Source: Shewanella holmiensis (GTDB lineage Bacteria > Pseudomonadota > Gammaproteobacteria > Enterobacterales > Shewanellaceae). From it: 64,000 nt of DNA. Shown piece by piece: positions 10,423 through 18,611 of the stretch. A program made the translations under genes and the position numbers. Location: contig NZ_JAMTCD010000001.1 in NCBI RefSeq assembly GCF_025370255.1, forward strand, positions 248,001 through 312,000, given 5' to 3'. The notes below the pieces were generated by a model. That model saw only the letters and a program-made list of their open reading frames with translations. It made no database searches and was not told the DNA's origin. Position 1 is the first letter of the stretch. Every line of letters begins with the position of its first letter.

Positions 10423-10453
10423 AAAAGAAAGGCCGCGACATTAAGTCACGGCC
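10423..10453 (-). terminator. Terminator of csrB copy 1
   Basis: On the minus strand, GGCCGUGAC and GUCGCGGCC pair with one A-C mismatch around loop UUAAU, followed by UUUCUUUU. Confidence 0.9.
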
Positions 10454-10828
10454 TTCTGTTCTCTTGTTAAGCTTTCCTGCTATTTTGTTTGCTCCCTGCA
10501 CCATCCATGCGTATCAGCTGCTCCTGCACCTATCCTTGCTCTTTCCTTGAGAATCCTTGTACTTTCGTACTGTCCTTCTTACTCGATTATCCTTTGACCG
10601 AGCCTGCTCTGTCCTGAGCGTGTCCTTTTATCATCCTTGAAATCCTTTTTGATATTTCCCACCATCCTAGTGGGCAACTCATTCTAAGTATCAATCCTAG
10701 ATACTTATCTCGCCTTGTCCATAAAACGAGTTATTATCCTTTTTAACAAACAATTGCAATCCTTTACAACACATCCTGTGCGCTTAAGCATCCTGCTTAC
10801 ACCACATCCTGTATATCGCTATCCGTTT
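10423..10828 (-). ncRNA. csrB: CsrB-family sRNA, copy 1 (CsrA-sequestering RNA)
   Basis: Read on the minus strand, this protein-free 405-nt stretch holds 22 GGA motifs, mostly AAGGAU or CAGGAU. Many are presented in small hairpin loops, for example CCCACUAGGAUGGUGGG and AAGUAUCUAGGAUUGAUACUU. That is the architecture of CsrB/RsmZ RNAs, which bind many CsrA dimers and relieve CsrA repression. The 5' end is inferred near 10828, just before ACGGATAG, an element shared with copy 2. A TTGACA at 10853-10858 is a fair -35; the -10 (ACTTAA) is weak. It ends at a GC-rich terminator. An upstream GacA/UvrY-type palindrome lies at 11003-11020. Confidence 0.93.
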
Positions 10829-10852
10829 CTTAAGTTAATATTAATCCAAATA

Positions 10853-10858
10853 TGTCAA
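10853..10858 (-). promoter_or_regulatory. Candidate -35 element of csrB copy 1
   Basis: TTGACA on the minus strand, 17 bases before ACTTAA and about 25-30 bases before the conserved GAAACGGATAG that I take as the RNA 5' end. The -35 is a consensus match; the -10 is poor, which fits a promoter that needs an activator (inference). Confidence 0.5.
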
Positions 10859-11002
10859 ACACAATAGGCACAAAACATCTATGCAACAAAAAAACAACAG
10901 TCCAAAACAACAGTAAAAAATAAAATATCAATAATAAACAGTTAATTAGCTTCATCCGTAAAGATAAAGTTGATTAACAAAGCCTATTTAACCTACAACC
11001 TT

Positions 11003-11020
11003 TGTGAGATATCTCTCACA
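11003..11020. promoter_or_regulatory. GacA/UvrY-type upstream activating palindrome for csrB copy 1
   Basis: TGTGAGATATCTCTCACA is a perfect palindrome that matches the GacA/UvrY consensus TGTAAG-N6-CTTACA at 10 of 12 positions. Its centre is about 183 bp upstream of the inferred 5' end of csrB copy 1, the distance typical of such sites. It lies between the terminator of copy 2 and the promoter of copy 1. Confidence 0.82.
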
Positions 11021-11061
11021 AAGATAGTGGTAAAATACGAATATGGATTTTATTGTTCGCC

Positions 11062-11096
11062 AAATAAAAAGGCACAACCTGAAATCAGGTTGTGCC
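11062..11096 (-). terminator. Terminator of csrB copy 2
   Basis: A perfect 12-bp stem (GGCACAACCTGA / TCAGGTTGTGCC) with a two-base loop, followed on the minus strand by TTTTTATTT. Confidence 0.93.
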
Positions 11097-11457
11097 CATT
11101 TTAACTCTTACGTCAGCTACCTTGCTAAATTAATGCTTCCTGCCCATCCTTGCGTCTAGCCATCCTGGCTTTCCTTTAATCCGTTATCTCTCAACAATCC
11201 TTTACTTACGTAAGTTGAGTTCAATCCTTTGTTCAGTCATCCTTATACTGAAAATTCAAATCCTTTGAATTGTCCTTTAGCATCCTGCTTTCCAATCCCT
11301 GATTCCTTGTGTCAGCTTTCGCTTTCACCCATCCTTGTTTCGGCTATCCATTTGCCGAGCTCATGCTCTATTTCCTTGAGCGTGTCCTTATTTCATCCAT
11401 GATATTCAAAGTGTTAATTCAGTATTATTACTCTTCCCGAGCAAACCTATCCGTCTC
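11063..11457 (-). ncRNA. csrB: CsrB-family sRNA, copy 2 (tandem)
   Basis: A second protein-free stretch of about 395 nt on the minus strand holds 21 GGA motifs in the same AAGGAU/CAGGAU context. Several sit in hairpins, such as AGCCAGGAUGGCU and the GAUUGGAAAGCAGGAUGCU segment. Apart from the 5' element (GACGGATAGG) and the motif spacing, the sequence differs from copy 1, so this is an old duplication or independent retention rather than a recent copy. It ends in a very strong terminator. Its upstream palindrome is at 11635-11652. Expected role: the same CsrA titration, under separate transcription. Confidence 0.93.
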
Positions 11458-11634
11458 TTTCACTTGATGTAATCATTGTATCGAAAAGATATTCAAATAA
11501 AATGCATAAAATTGTTCATTAATAAAAACAAGCTACCATAAAAAAAAACAAAACTTTAATTAACTGATTTTAATCACTAAATAAATTTAAAACAGACTTT
11601 GTAGCAAAACAATCACCATTAACACCTACAAGAG

Positions 11635-11652
11635 TGTAAGAGATTGCTCACA
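11635..11652. promoter_or_regulatory. GacA/UvrY-type upstream activating site for csrB copy 2
   Basis: TGTAAGAGATTGCTCACA matches TGTAAG-N6-CTTACA at 11 of 12 positions and is centred about 186 bp upstream of the inferred 5' end of copy 2, the same offset as for copy 1. An overlapping arm pair (GCTCAC and GTGAGC, 11646-11663) may form a second half-site. Confidence 0.82.
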
Positions 11653-11867
11653 CCATGGTGAGCACTTATAGCTTTATTGCTTTAAATATAATTGAGAGCT
11701 CCCACTCTATCTGACGAAACATCAATCTTAGGTAAATAATTAAAATTTAGGGCATTTTAGGAAACTAGCTGATTGGAGTGTGAAATAAGGTCGCGGACAC
11801 ATTACAAAATAACTTAACTCGAAAAGAACTAAATCCCAATGAGGAATACAGACGGGTACCAAATGCA

Positions 11868-11896
11868 AAAAAGCCCAAGTGAAAAACTTGGGCTTT
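11868..11896 (-). terminator. Terminator of dnaX-ybaB
   Basis: AAGCCCAAGT and ACTTGGGCTT pair around loop GAAAA (11871-11895). On the minus strand the stem is followed by a T run, so it ends the ybaB transcript. Confidence 0.88.
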
Positions 11897-11974
11897 AATT
11901 TACCGCTATTTTGTCCGATTTCAGCCTGACATTTAACAGGGTTAAATGATGAGCAAAATCAGACTATCAGGTAA

Positions 11975-12304
11975 TTAGAACGGCATTTTCATGCCAGGAG
12001 GTAGTTGCATACCGCCAGTGACTTCTGCCATTTTTGTTTTTTGGTTTTCTTCTACACGACGCGCCGCATCATTGCAGGCTGCTGCAATCAAATCTTCCAG
12101 CATCTCTTTGTCATCTTCCATTAAGCTTGGATCAATTTCAACACGACGCACATTGTGTGTACCTGTCATTGTCACTTTCACTAAGCCTGCGCCAGATTCG
12201 CCAGTCATTTCCATACGAGCGATTTCTTCTTGAACTTTAGCCATCTTGTCTTGCATCATTTGGGCTTGCTTCATCAAGTTGCCCATGCCGCCTTTTCCAA
12301 ACAT
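11975..12304 (-). CDS. ybaB: YbaB/EbfC family nucleoid-associated protein
   Basis: 109 residues, matching the family length. The N-terminus [21 protein letters not shown], the central [20 protein letters not shown] and the C-terminal [12 protein letters not shown] are diagnostic. YbaB dimers bind DNA and usually lie between dnaX and recR. Here ybaB is followed by a terminator and the csrB pair; recR is not present. Confidence 0.96.
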   Translation of the reverse strand: MFGKGGMGNLMKQAQMMQDKMAKVQEEIARMEMTGESGAGLVKVTMTGTHNVRRVEIDPSLMEDDKEMLEDLIAAACNDAARRVEENQKTKMAEVTGGMQLPPGMKMPF

Positions 12305-12487
12305 AATCGATTCTCTTTCTCTATTAAATAATGGGTTTTAGCAAGTTGCCAAATTGGGCTAATCTTACTGAAATTATATCGATTAGCAAACTGGTAAATG
12401 TAAATTTGCGAGGCTGCTAACCTATTGAAGCCATATAGGCTAATTCTTTTACTGTCGATGGCGATGAATAATCAACAGAATAAATAT

Positions 12488-15373
12488 TTAATCCAACAAT
12501 GCAGGAATAAGCTGCGCCACATTAGTTAACTGCTCTTGTGGATAAACAACCGAGTCATCATCTAATTGTGCAGCAAGTTCATTTATCATCCATTGCACAT
12601 GCTCATCCGCTAATATTGACTGTTTAGCCTGTTGTACTAATTCTTTATGAAAGCGTTTACGTAACTCAAGTGGGGTTTCGCGACTAGCATCTTGGCCTAT
12701 GTCGACAATCACCTGAATATCCTGTTCCAAAAAGGCTGACAAACCAGCCTGCAGTTGCTCAATAGCAATATCGGCACATAAATGTTTTTGATCCGGTTTT
12801 AACGTTAATGTTATGGGATTGGACACCGACTGACATAAAGAGTTCACTCCGAGTTGACGCACTCGTCCGCCGACTTTGACTTGCGCCATAATTTGATACC
12901 AATGCAGATCAACCTCATTCCCGGTAATCTCGTGGCCAATTGCACTAAGCTCAGTAATATTAGCTTTTGAATAAACTTGGTTATCACCTTGCTCAATTAA
13001 CCCTGTCGCTTCAGCCTCTTCCACTTCATGACTAATTAATGTTGGAGTAGCTATATGACTCGCAACAGCCAATTCCGCAGGGGCAATTTCAGCAGTCGCT
13101 ACCTGTTGAACTGCATTTAATGCTAATTCTTCTGCAGATGGCGCTTCCCAAGGGGGTCTGTCATATGCACCAGAAAACTGTTTTTCTGTTGATACATCTT
13201 GCTCGATTATCGAACTTGAATGCTGCGCGCTATCTTTTACCCTTGGTGGTTGAGCTGTATGACTTTTCTCATCCGATGTAACATCAACCGTATTCACTCC
13301 GCCTAATTTGGCCTGCGAAGCGCTAATTTTAGCTTGCTGCTTATCGGCAGCCTTTTTATTTGACGCATCAGCTTCATCCTGCGCTTTATGAGCACTAACC
13401 TCAGCTAATAATGTATCCCGGCTTGCTAATACCAAATCTAAAATATCATCTAATGGATCAAATTCAGCTTCATCAGCGGGCTCAATTGTTGAAGTTAAAT
13501 CTTGTGATGTTAAGGGCTCTGGATTTAACTGTGATGAATCATCTTTTACTGCCGATGTTGCTTGTAATGAGGTTTCAGACTGCTGATTATAAGCAAGATA
13601 ATCTTCATAATCGGTATGATTATCCTCCTCATATTGAGCATAATCAGCGCCAATGTAGACGTCATCTTGTGCGGAAAAAGATGAAGAGTCTTCTGCTGTA
13701 GCTAAATTTATGTCAGCTTGAGGGGCGGTGACTTGAGGCGTGAGTGACTGTGTATCATTACCCTCATTTGGTTTATTACCCTCATTTGGTTTATTACCCT
13801 CATTTGGTTTATTACCCTCATTTGGTTTATTACCCTCATTTGGTTTATTAACCTCAGTATTATCACTATCGACAGCCCGAGCCCTGACTGGATCAGCAAA
13901 ACCCATACTTTCAGCCTGGTTAAGCAGCATTGCTTGTTGTGCAATTAACTCCGCTGAATCATCCTCGATATCAACAAAATCGTCAGTATTGTCAGCTTCA
14001 CTATCAGTATCTGCTGCAGAATTGACCTCAGTGAATGCTAAAGATGACTCATTTGCTAGCTTAGATACAGATTCAGATTTAACAGCACTCGATGTAGAAT
14101 TTTTTGGTTCAACCTCAGCGTCAAATGCATTACTCACAGCGTGTTTATGCCCTGCTATATCAACACTTATATCGTGAGTAACATCGTTAGTTGGAGACTT
14201 TGGGCGAGTCTCAATGACCTCTTGAGACTTTGCACCTAAGGGTGGTAACTCTAGATTAACGGGGTTATCGGTAATCCAACGTTTAGTTTGCTTTTCCGGC
14301 ACAAAAGCGACTGCTCTTAACAGTGCCATTTCTAAACCCGATTTAGGATCAGGTGCAAAAGGCAAATCTTTTCGTCCGGCTAATAGCATCTGATAATAAA
14401 GCTGAATTTGTTCGGCAGATATTTGCTGAGCAAAAGCCAATATTTGCTCGCTGTATAATGATGATTGCGCTGCAGCGGGGGCAAATTGAGTTAAGGTGAT
14501 CTGATGCAGTAATTCTAATAAGCTGCGTAACACTTCCTGTGCATCTGCGCCAAAAGCTAACACCTTGGCAACCGTGGTCATCAAAGGTTCAATATCGGCA
14601 TCACAAAGCGCTTTTAGCAGTGCGATAACCTGTTGCTGATCAATACTACCAAGCATTGATTGCACTTGCTGATGCATTACTTGACCAGAGCCAAAAGCTA
14701 TCGCCTGATCGGTCAAGCTTAAAGCATCACGCATACTGCCGTTTGCGGCTTTAGCTAACAAGGCCAAAGCTTGGTTTTCAAATGGCAGTTGTTCTTGAGT
14801 TAATACAAATTCAAGTTGCTTAGCAATTTCATCTTGCGACAAGCTTTTTAAATTAAATTGTAAACACCGAGATAATACCGTAACGGGCAATTTTTGAGGA
14901 TCAGTTGTTGCTAACAGAAACTTTACGTGCTCTGGCGGTTCTTCTAAGGTTTTTAATAACGCATTAAAACTACTGCGAGACAGCATGTGTACTTCATCGA
15001 TAAGATACACTTTATAGCGCCCACGTGAAGGACGATATTGAACGTTATCCAATAACTCACGGGTATCATCTACTTTGGTTCGCGATGCTGCATCGACCTC
15101 AATTAAATCGACAAATCGACCTTGAGCAATTTCTTCACAACTTGAGCAAACTCCACAAGGCGTGGCCGTCACGCCCTGCTCGCAATTTAATCCTTTAGCA
15201 AACAAGCGCGCTAAACTGGTTTTACCCACACCGCGAGTACCAGTGAATAAATAGGCATGATGCAAACGTTGTTGGCTTAATGCATTGGTTAACGCTAATA
15301 ACACATGCGCTTGACCGACCATTTGCTCAAATTTGGCAGGGCGCCATTTGCGGGCTAACACCTGATAAGACAT
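12488..15373 (-). CDS. dnaX: DNA polymerase III subunit gamma/tau
   Basis: 961 residues from ATG (MSYQVLARKWRP), which has GGGGA six bases upstream; an upstream in-frame TTG lies in that Shine-Dalgarno. The AAA+ clamp-loader core carries Walker A GTRGVGKT, a four-Cys zinc module (CEQGV through CSSC), Walker B LIDEVH and sensor 1 LLATTDPQKL. The tau-specific C-terminus is at about 830-961. The linker (about 390-830) is acidic and low in complexity, and contains five tandem GNKPNE units. This makes the protein about 300 residues longer than E. coli tau. I did not find the A-AAA-AAG slippery site used in E. coli to make gamma. Confidence 0.96.
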   Translation of the reverse strand: MSYQVLARKWRPAKFEQMVGQAHVLLALTNALSQQRLHHAYLFTGTRGVGKTSLARLFAKGLNCEQGVTATPCGVCSSCEEIAQGRFVDLIEVDAASRTKVDDTRELLDNVQYRPSRGRYKVYLIDEVHMLSRSSFNALLKTLEEPPEHVKFLLATTDPQKLPVTVLSRCLQFNLKSLSQDEIAKQLEFVLTQEQLPFENQALALLAKAANGSMRDALSLTDQAIAFGSGQVMHQQVQSMLGSIDQQQVIALLKALCDADIEPLMTTVAKVLAFGADAQEVLRSLLELLHQITLTQFAPAAAQSSLYSEQILAFAQQISAEQIQLYYQMLLAGRKDLPFAPDPKSGLEMALLRAVAFVPEKQTKRWITDNPVNLELPPLGAKSQEVIETRPKSPTNDVTHDISVDIAGHKHAVSNAFDAEVEPKNSTSSAVKSESVSKLANESSLAFTEVNSAADTDSEADNTDDFVDIEDDSAELIAQQAMLLNQAESMGFADPVRARAVDSDNTEVNKPNEGNKPNEGNKPNEGNKPNEGNKPNEGNDTQSLTPQVTAPQADINLATAEDSSSFSAQDDVYIGADYAQYEEDNHTDYEDYLAYNQQSETSLQATSAVKDDSSQLNPEPLTSQDLTSTIEPADEAEFDPLDDILDLVLASRDTLLAEVSAHKAQDEADASNKKAADKQQAKISASQAKLGGVNTVDVTSDEKSHTAQPPRVKDSAQHSSSIIEQDVSTEKQFSGAYDRPPWEAPSAEELALNAVQQVATAEIAPAELAVASHIATPTLISHEVEEAEATGLIEQGDNQVYSKANITELSAIGHEITGNEVDLHWYQIMAQVKVGGRVRQLGVNSLCQSVSNPITLTLKPDQKHLCADIAIEQLQAGLSAFLEQDIQVIVDIGQDASRETPLELRKRFHKELVQQAKQSILADEHVQWMINELAAQLDDDSVVYPQEQLTNVAQLIPALLD
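13758..13847. repeat. 18-bp tandem repeat inside dnaX
   Basis: Five uninterrupted copies of TTACCCTCATTTGGTTTA (plus strand) plus a partial sixth. In the protein this is a run of six-residue NEGNKP units in the tau linker. Copies look identical, so the array is young and copy number may vary between strains without breaking the frame. Confidence 0.95.
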
Positions 15374-15420
15374 GCAATTCCCCAAGCTAAACTGTTCGGG
15401 AATTTATCCCGCTAATTACG

Positions 15421-15462
15421 CCAAACAATAACATGCAAAACAGCTACAGGCTATTGTTTGGC
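15421..15462. repeat. 10-bp inverted repeat between apt and dnaX
   Basis: CCAAACAATA and TATTGTTTGG flank 22 bases. There is no T run, so it is not an evident terminator. It could fold in the leader of dnaX or bind a protein; function unknown. Confidence 0.5.
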
Positions 15463-15510
15463 AGCTATTAGCTGGCTTTATCAACAATTCTGGGTTGATA
15501 AATTATCGAT

Positions 15511-16059
15511 TTACTCGCCTTCAAATTCACACAGGCTTAACACTTCGATGCCCATGGCTTTTAATCTGGTTTCTCCGCCAATTTCTGGCAATGAAATAAC
15601 AAAAGCGGCATGTTCCACTTCGCCCCCTAATTGGCGGATAAGTTTTACGGTAGCTTCAATCGTGCCGCCGGTTGCAAGTAAATCATCAATCACTAACACT
15701 TTGTCGTCCGCATTAATGGCATCAATATGAATTTCTAATGTATCTTTACCATATTCAAGCTCATAGGTTTGGCTTATGGTGGCACGAGGTAATTTTCCTG
15801 GCTTACGTACTGGAACAAAACCAATACCGAGCTCAAGTGCTAACGGGGCGCCAAATAAGAAGCCACGAGCTTCAGTCCCAACCACTTTAGTGAAACCCTT
15901 TGATTGATAATGGGCGACCAATAAAGCAATTGTTGCTTTGTAAGCTTCAGCACTTTCTAAAAGGCTGGTGACATCACGGAACATAATGCCTGCTTTTGGA
16001 TAGTCCGGAATGGTTTTAATGCTTTGCTTGATCAGCGCTAAACTGTCTTTATTCATCAT
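15511..16059 (-). CDS. apt: Adenine phosphoribosyltransferase
   Basis: 182 residues. The PRPP-binding motif [16 protein letters not shown] and the type I PRT features ([27 protein letters not shown]) are intact. It converts adenine and PRPP to AMP. The start could be either of two successive ATGs. It lies upstream of dnaX-ybaB in the same direction, as in E. coli. Confidence 0.96.
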   Translation of the reverse strand: MMNKDSLALIKQSIKTIPDYPKAGIMFRDVTSLLESAEAYKATIALLVAHYQSKGFTKVVGTEARGFLFGAPLALELGIGFVPVRKPGKLPRATISQTYELEYGKDTLEIHIDAINADDKVLVIDDLLATGGTIEATVKLIRQLGGEVEHAAFVISLPEIGGETRLKAMGIEVLSLCEFEGE

Positions 16060-16086
16060 AGTGAAAACTCTTTAAATGGGATTTCA

Positions 16087-16112
16087 ATAAAAAAGTCCCT
16101 TTGGGGACTCGT
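16087..16112 (-). terminator. Terminator after ybaN
   Basis: On the minus strand, GAGTCCCCAAAGGGACTTTTTT forms a short stem with a T run, 55 bases after the ybaN stop and before apt. Confidence 0.8.
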
Positions 16113-16167
16113 TTAACAATTAACAGGATCTTAAGCCTGTTATGAATGGCATGCAACCATTGCGCTA

Positions 16168-16536
16168 TTAATCTGTTAACTCTGGGATCTGCCACAAATA
16201 AATCAACAGACCACATAACATGCCCAACAACATTAACTTGACCCAGATTAACGGCACCAAGGTAATACTGATGGCAAAACTGAGTGTGGTCATTATCATT
16301 GCGCGACGTTTTAAAGTTCTATTTAATGCACGTTTTGTTTGCCAATTGTTTAATGCTTCAGCAAACCAAGGGTGGGTCATTAACCACGTATGTAGGCGTT
16401 CACTTGATCGGGCAAAACAAAATGCCGCGAGTAAAATAAATGGCACTGTCGGTAATAAAGGTACCACTATTCCAATCACACCAAGTAACAGACTTAGCAA
16501 ACCAACAATAAGATACAAGCCACGCTTTATGACCAT
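16168..16536 (-). CDS. ybaN: YbaN family inner-membrane protein (DUF454)
   Basis: 122 residues with an N-terminal membrane helix (LYLIVGLLSLLLGVIGIVVPLL), the family motif PTVPFILLAAFCFARSSERLHTWL, and two further hydrophobic segments at the C-terminus. DUF454/YbaN proteins are commonly next to apt. Molecular function unknown. It has its own terminator on each side. Confidence 0.88.
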   Translation of the reverse strand: MVIKRGLYLIVGLLSLLLGVIGIVVPLLPTVPFILLAAFCFARSSERLHTWLMTHPWFAEALNNWQTKRALNRTLKRRAMIMTTLSFAISITLVPLIWVKLMLLGMLCGLLIYLWQIPELTD

Positions 16537-16558
16537 AATTCTTCGTCATCCTCAAAAC

Positions 16559-16590
16559 AAAAAACCACTCTTTAATGAGTGGTTTGTCAC
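16559..16590 (-). terminator. Terminator of the 39-residue membrane protein gene
   Basis: AAACCACTC and GAGTGGTTT pair around loop TTTAAT; on the minus strand a T run follows. It closes a short transcript from the CRP-box promoter region. Confidence 0.85.
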
Positions 16591-16619
16591 ACCTAGCTTA
16601 TTGTAGCCTAGATTAACGC

Positions 16620-16739
16620 TTAGATTAAGCCTACAAATTTTAACCAAGATAATGATGCTGGCAGTGTTGGGATAAGTAAAACAAGAATAAAACCAATTAA
16701 GTAAAAGGCATTGAATGGATCTTTAAACGGCTCGTTCAT
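16620..16739 (-). CDS. Small single-pass membrane protein (39 residues)
   Basis: AAGGA lies six bases before ATG. The product begins MNEPFKDPFNAFYLIGFILV and continues with LLIPTLPASLSWLKFVGLI: a charged N-terminus followed by one hydrophobic segment and a helix-breaking PTLPAS. It is flanked by its own terminator downstream and a perfect CRP-box core about 85 bases upstream, so it looks like a real monocistronic gene. I do not recognise a family. A role as a small regulator of a membrane complex is possible but unsupported. Confidence 0.72.
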   Translation of the reverse strand: MNEPFKDPFNAFYLIGFILVLLIPTLPASLSWLKFVGLI

Positions 16740-16820
16740 GGAATGTCCTTGGGCAAAAATGCAGAGTATTGTTTAACTTGTGTTCGAGTTAACATAAAGC
16801 CGCGGTGCGCGCGAATAAAA

Positions 16821-16836
16821 TGTGAACTTCATCACA
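16821..16836. promoter_or_regulatory. CRP-type site upstream of the 39-residue protein gene
   Basis: TGTGAACTTCATCACA fits TGTGA-N6-TCACA exactly. It lies 82 bases upstream of the small ORF start and 70 bases downstream of the DUF2063 stop, flanked by CGCGCG steps. Confidence 0.68.
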
Positions 16837-16905
16837 ACGCGCGCATTCTACTGCGATTGATTACGAATAAAAACCATAAATATTTTAAGGCTTATTTGCT
16901 ATCAA

Positions 16906-17658
16906 TTAACGCGTAGTCACGACTATGCCCTTTTCAACCATTTGCTTAAGCATCTGAACGCAGCCGTTTATCATAGTGTCAGGGTGCATATGCGGGTAAA
17001 ACCCGATGAGCTCATGAATAATCTCGTCAAAGCCGATACTCGTTTGTAGTTGAGTACGCTGTTCAATTAACGCTAAAACTTGCGCAGTGAGAGGATTTAA
17101 TTGCAAGAATGAAACTTCCTCTTCCACATCTCGATACACACAGAAAAACTGTGGCTGTGAAGGTGGTTCAATCGGTTGATAATCAACACTAATATGTTGA
17201 ACATCATATTGATACTGCGCTACTTTGGCGCAAACAGACAGCTGCAATGGTTTGGATAGTAGTAAATCGGCTTCTAATATTTGTTGCTGATCGCTCAATT
17301 GTTTTGTGGCAACCACTAACTCTAACCATTCATAGTGCGCTAGCTCCAGTAAAAACTTAGGATCAGAGTCTTTCATTTCATATTGCTGTAAAAATGCCAA
17401 AAACTCCCCTGCTATTTCAACAAAGATTGGCGTGTGGCAGTTATGTTCAGCAAAAAACTGCTGCACGAGTGTTAACCAAGCCTGTTCATCATAAAGGCTT
17501 TTAAGCACAGGAAAAGCGCTTGAAACAAAACCATTAACATTATTAAAAAATAACTCTCGATAGATCACCATTCGTCTTGGTTCAATACCATTGGGTAAGG
17601 GTTGGCTTGGATCACGGATGTAATCCATAAAGCCCTGCTGAATATCAGTAAACTTCAT
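16906..17658 (-). CDS. hvfC: DUF2063 RiPP maturation partner (HvfC/BufC type)
   Basis: 250 residues. The N-terminal DUF2063 domain shows the pattern FTDIQQGFMDYIRDP through RRMVIYRELFFNNVNGFVSSAFPVL. A C-terminal domain from about residue 150 (FFCVYRDVEEEVSFLQLNP) resembles the winged-helix/RRE-like module of this family. These proteins pair with DUF692 (MNIO) enzymes to recruit the precursor peptide and support its modification. The start overlaps the DUF692 stop by one base, so the two are coupled. The name rests on family and context. Confidence 0.85.
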   Translation of the reverse strand: MKFTDIQQGFMDYIRDPSQPLPNGIEPRRMVIYRELFFNNVNGFVSSAFPVLKSLYDEQAWLTLVQQFFAEHNCHTPIFVEIAGEFLAFLQQYEMKDSDPKFLLELAHYEWLELVVATKQLSDQQQILEADLLLSKPLQLSVCAKVAQYQYDVQHISVDYQPIEPPSQPQFFCVYRDVEEEVSFLQLNPLTAQVLALIEQRTQLQTSIGFDEIIHELIGFYPHMHPDTMINGCVQMLKQMVEKGIVVTTR

Positions 17659-18515
17659 TAGGCTTTCCTTACTTTCAAAGCATCATTAGCATGTTGCTGG
17701 TAGGTATGAATTTGATTAATTTCACCCAATAAAATGTCGGTAGGAGGAATATTAAAATCGCGTTCTAACAGTGTTGGGTGCACCCCATGAATGTCATAGC
17801 AGCTTTGCAACAACGACCAGACGGGATCAATGATATCTGCACCATGGGTATCAACCATTAAATCGATATCTTCTTGGTAATGTCCTGCGATATGCAAATA
17901 GGCGATTCGCTCTGTTGGCATAGAGGCCAAAAATTGCTGCGCATCATATTGATGATTAATAGAATTGACATAAATATTATTAACATCGAGTAACAGTTTA
18001 CAGTCAGCTTCTGTCAGTACAGCATTCACAAAAGCTTGCTCTGTCATTTGGGCACCTGGAGCAGCATAAAATGACACATTTTCTAAAATGAACGGCCGCT
18101 CTAAAATATCTTCAACTTGTTTGATGCGTTTTGCGGTATGAATGACAGCTTCGTCAGTAAAGGGAATTGGCATTAAATCGTACATATGCCCTGTACCGGA
18201 ACAATAACTTAAATGTTCTGAATACACCTCAATTTGGTGTAAGTCTAAAAATTGCTTTATGTTGTGTACAAAGTCAGTATCTAGCGGTGCTGAGCTGCCA
18301 ATTGATAAAGACAAGCCATGACAAAAGAAAGGATGTTGTTCCGTAAGCTGTTTGAATTGACGTCCATATTTGCCACCTAGTGTCATCCAATTTTCAGGAG
18401 CCACTTCAAAAAACTCGATCTCTGGCGGCGTTAACTGACAAAACTCAGTTAGCATTTCTCGTCGCAACCCTAACCCTACCATTGCAGATGATGGTGTTTT
18501 TTCTTTGATGGACAT
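17658..18515 (-). CDS. hvfB: DUF692 multinuclear iron-dependent oxidase (MNIO), RiPP maturase HvfB/BufB type
   Basis: 285 residues with the TIM-barrel DUF692 pattern: GLGLRREML, FFEVAPENWM, HLSYCSGTG, LENVSFYA, LLLDVNNIYVN, YLHIAGH and TLLERDFNIP. These carry the His, Asp, Glu and Asn ligands of the iron centre. Known members (MbnB, TglH, ChrH, BufB, HvfB) oxidatively modify Cys residues in precursor peptides. The gene lies between the EGKCG-repeat precursor and DUF2063, the standard arrangement. Confidence 0.9.
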   Translation of the reverse strand: MSIKEKTPSSAMVGLGLRREMLTEFCQLTPPEIEFFEVAPENWMTLGGKYGRQFKQLTEQHPFFCHGLSLSIGSSAPLDTDFVHNIKQFLDLHQIEVYSEHLSYCSGTGHMYDLMPIPFTDEAVIHTAKRIKQVEDILERPFILENVSFYAAPGAQMTEQAFVNAVLTEADCKLLLDVNNIYVNSINHQYDAQQFLASMPTERIAYLHIAGHYQEDIDLMVDTHGADIIDPVWSLLQSCYDIHGVHPTLLERDFNIPPTDILLGEINQIHTYQQHANDALKVRKA

Positions 18516-18591
18516 AAAAGACCCTTACAGCAAGCGAGTGATTTATCGATAATAATAGAAATATTAATTTTCAATTGATTATAAATAAGAT

Positions 18592-18611
18592 AAGGCCTGA
18601 AAACAGGCCTT
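18592..18611 (-). terminator. Attenuating terminator between RiPP precursor and maturase genes
   Basis: AAGGCCTG and CAGGCCTT form a perfect stem with loop AAAA; on the minus strand TTATTT follows. The weak T tract would let some transcription continue into the DUF692 gene, a usual way to make more precursor than enzyme. Confidence 0.75.

Noticed and set aside
11003..11020. CRP site reading of TGTGAGATATCTCTCACA
   Set aside because: The half-sites are eight bases apart rather than six, and the position and match fit a GacA/UvrY site.
10500..11400. Dense short TCCTT/ATCCT repeats that could suggest a CRISPR or microsatellite
   Set aside because: Repeat spacing is irregular and the motifs are GGA on the minus strand placed in hairpin loops, with terminators; CsrB-type RNA explains all of it.
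13708..14177. Frames on both strands across the dnaX repeat (RVINQM and LLPSFG runs)
   Set aside because: They are alternative readings of the 18-bp repeat inside dnaX.
14180..14330. Programmed frameshift site for the gamma form of DnaX
   Set aside because: No A-AAA-AAG heptamer was found in the region that would correspond to the E. coli site.
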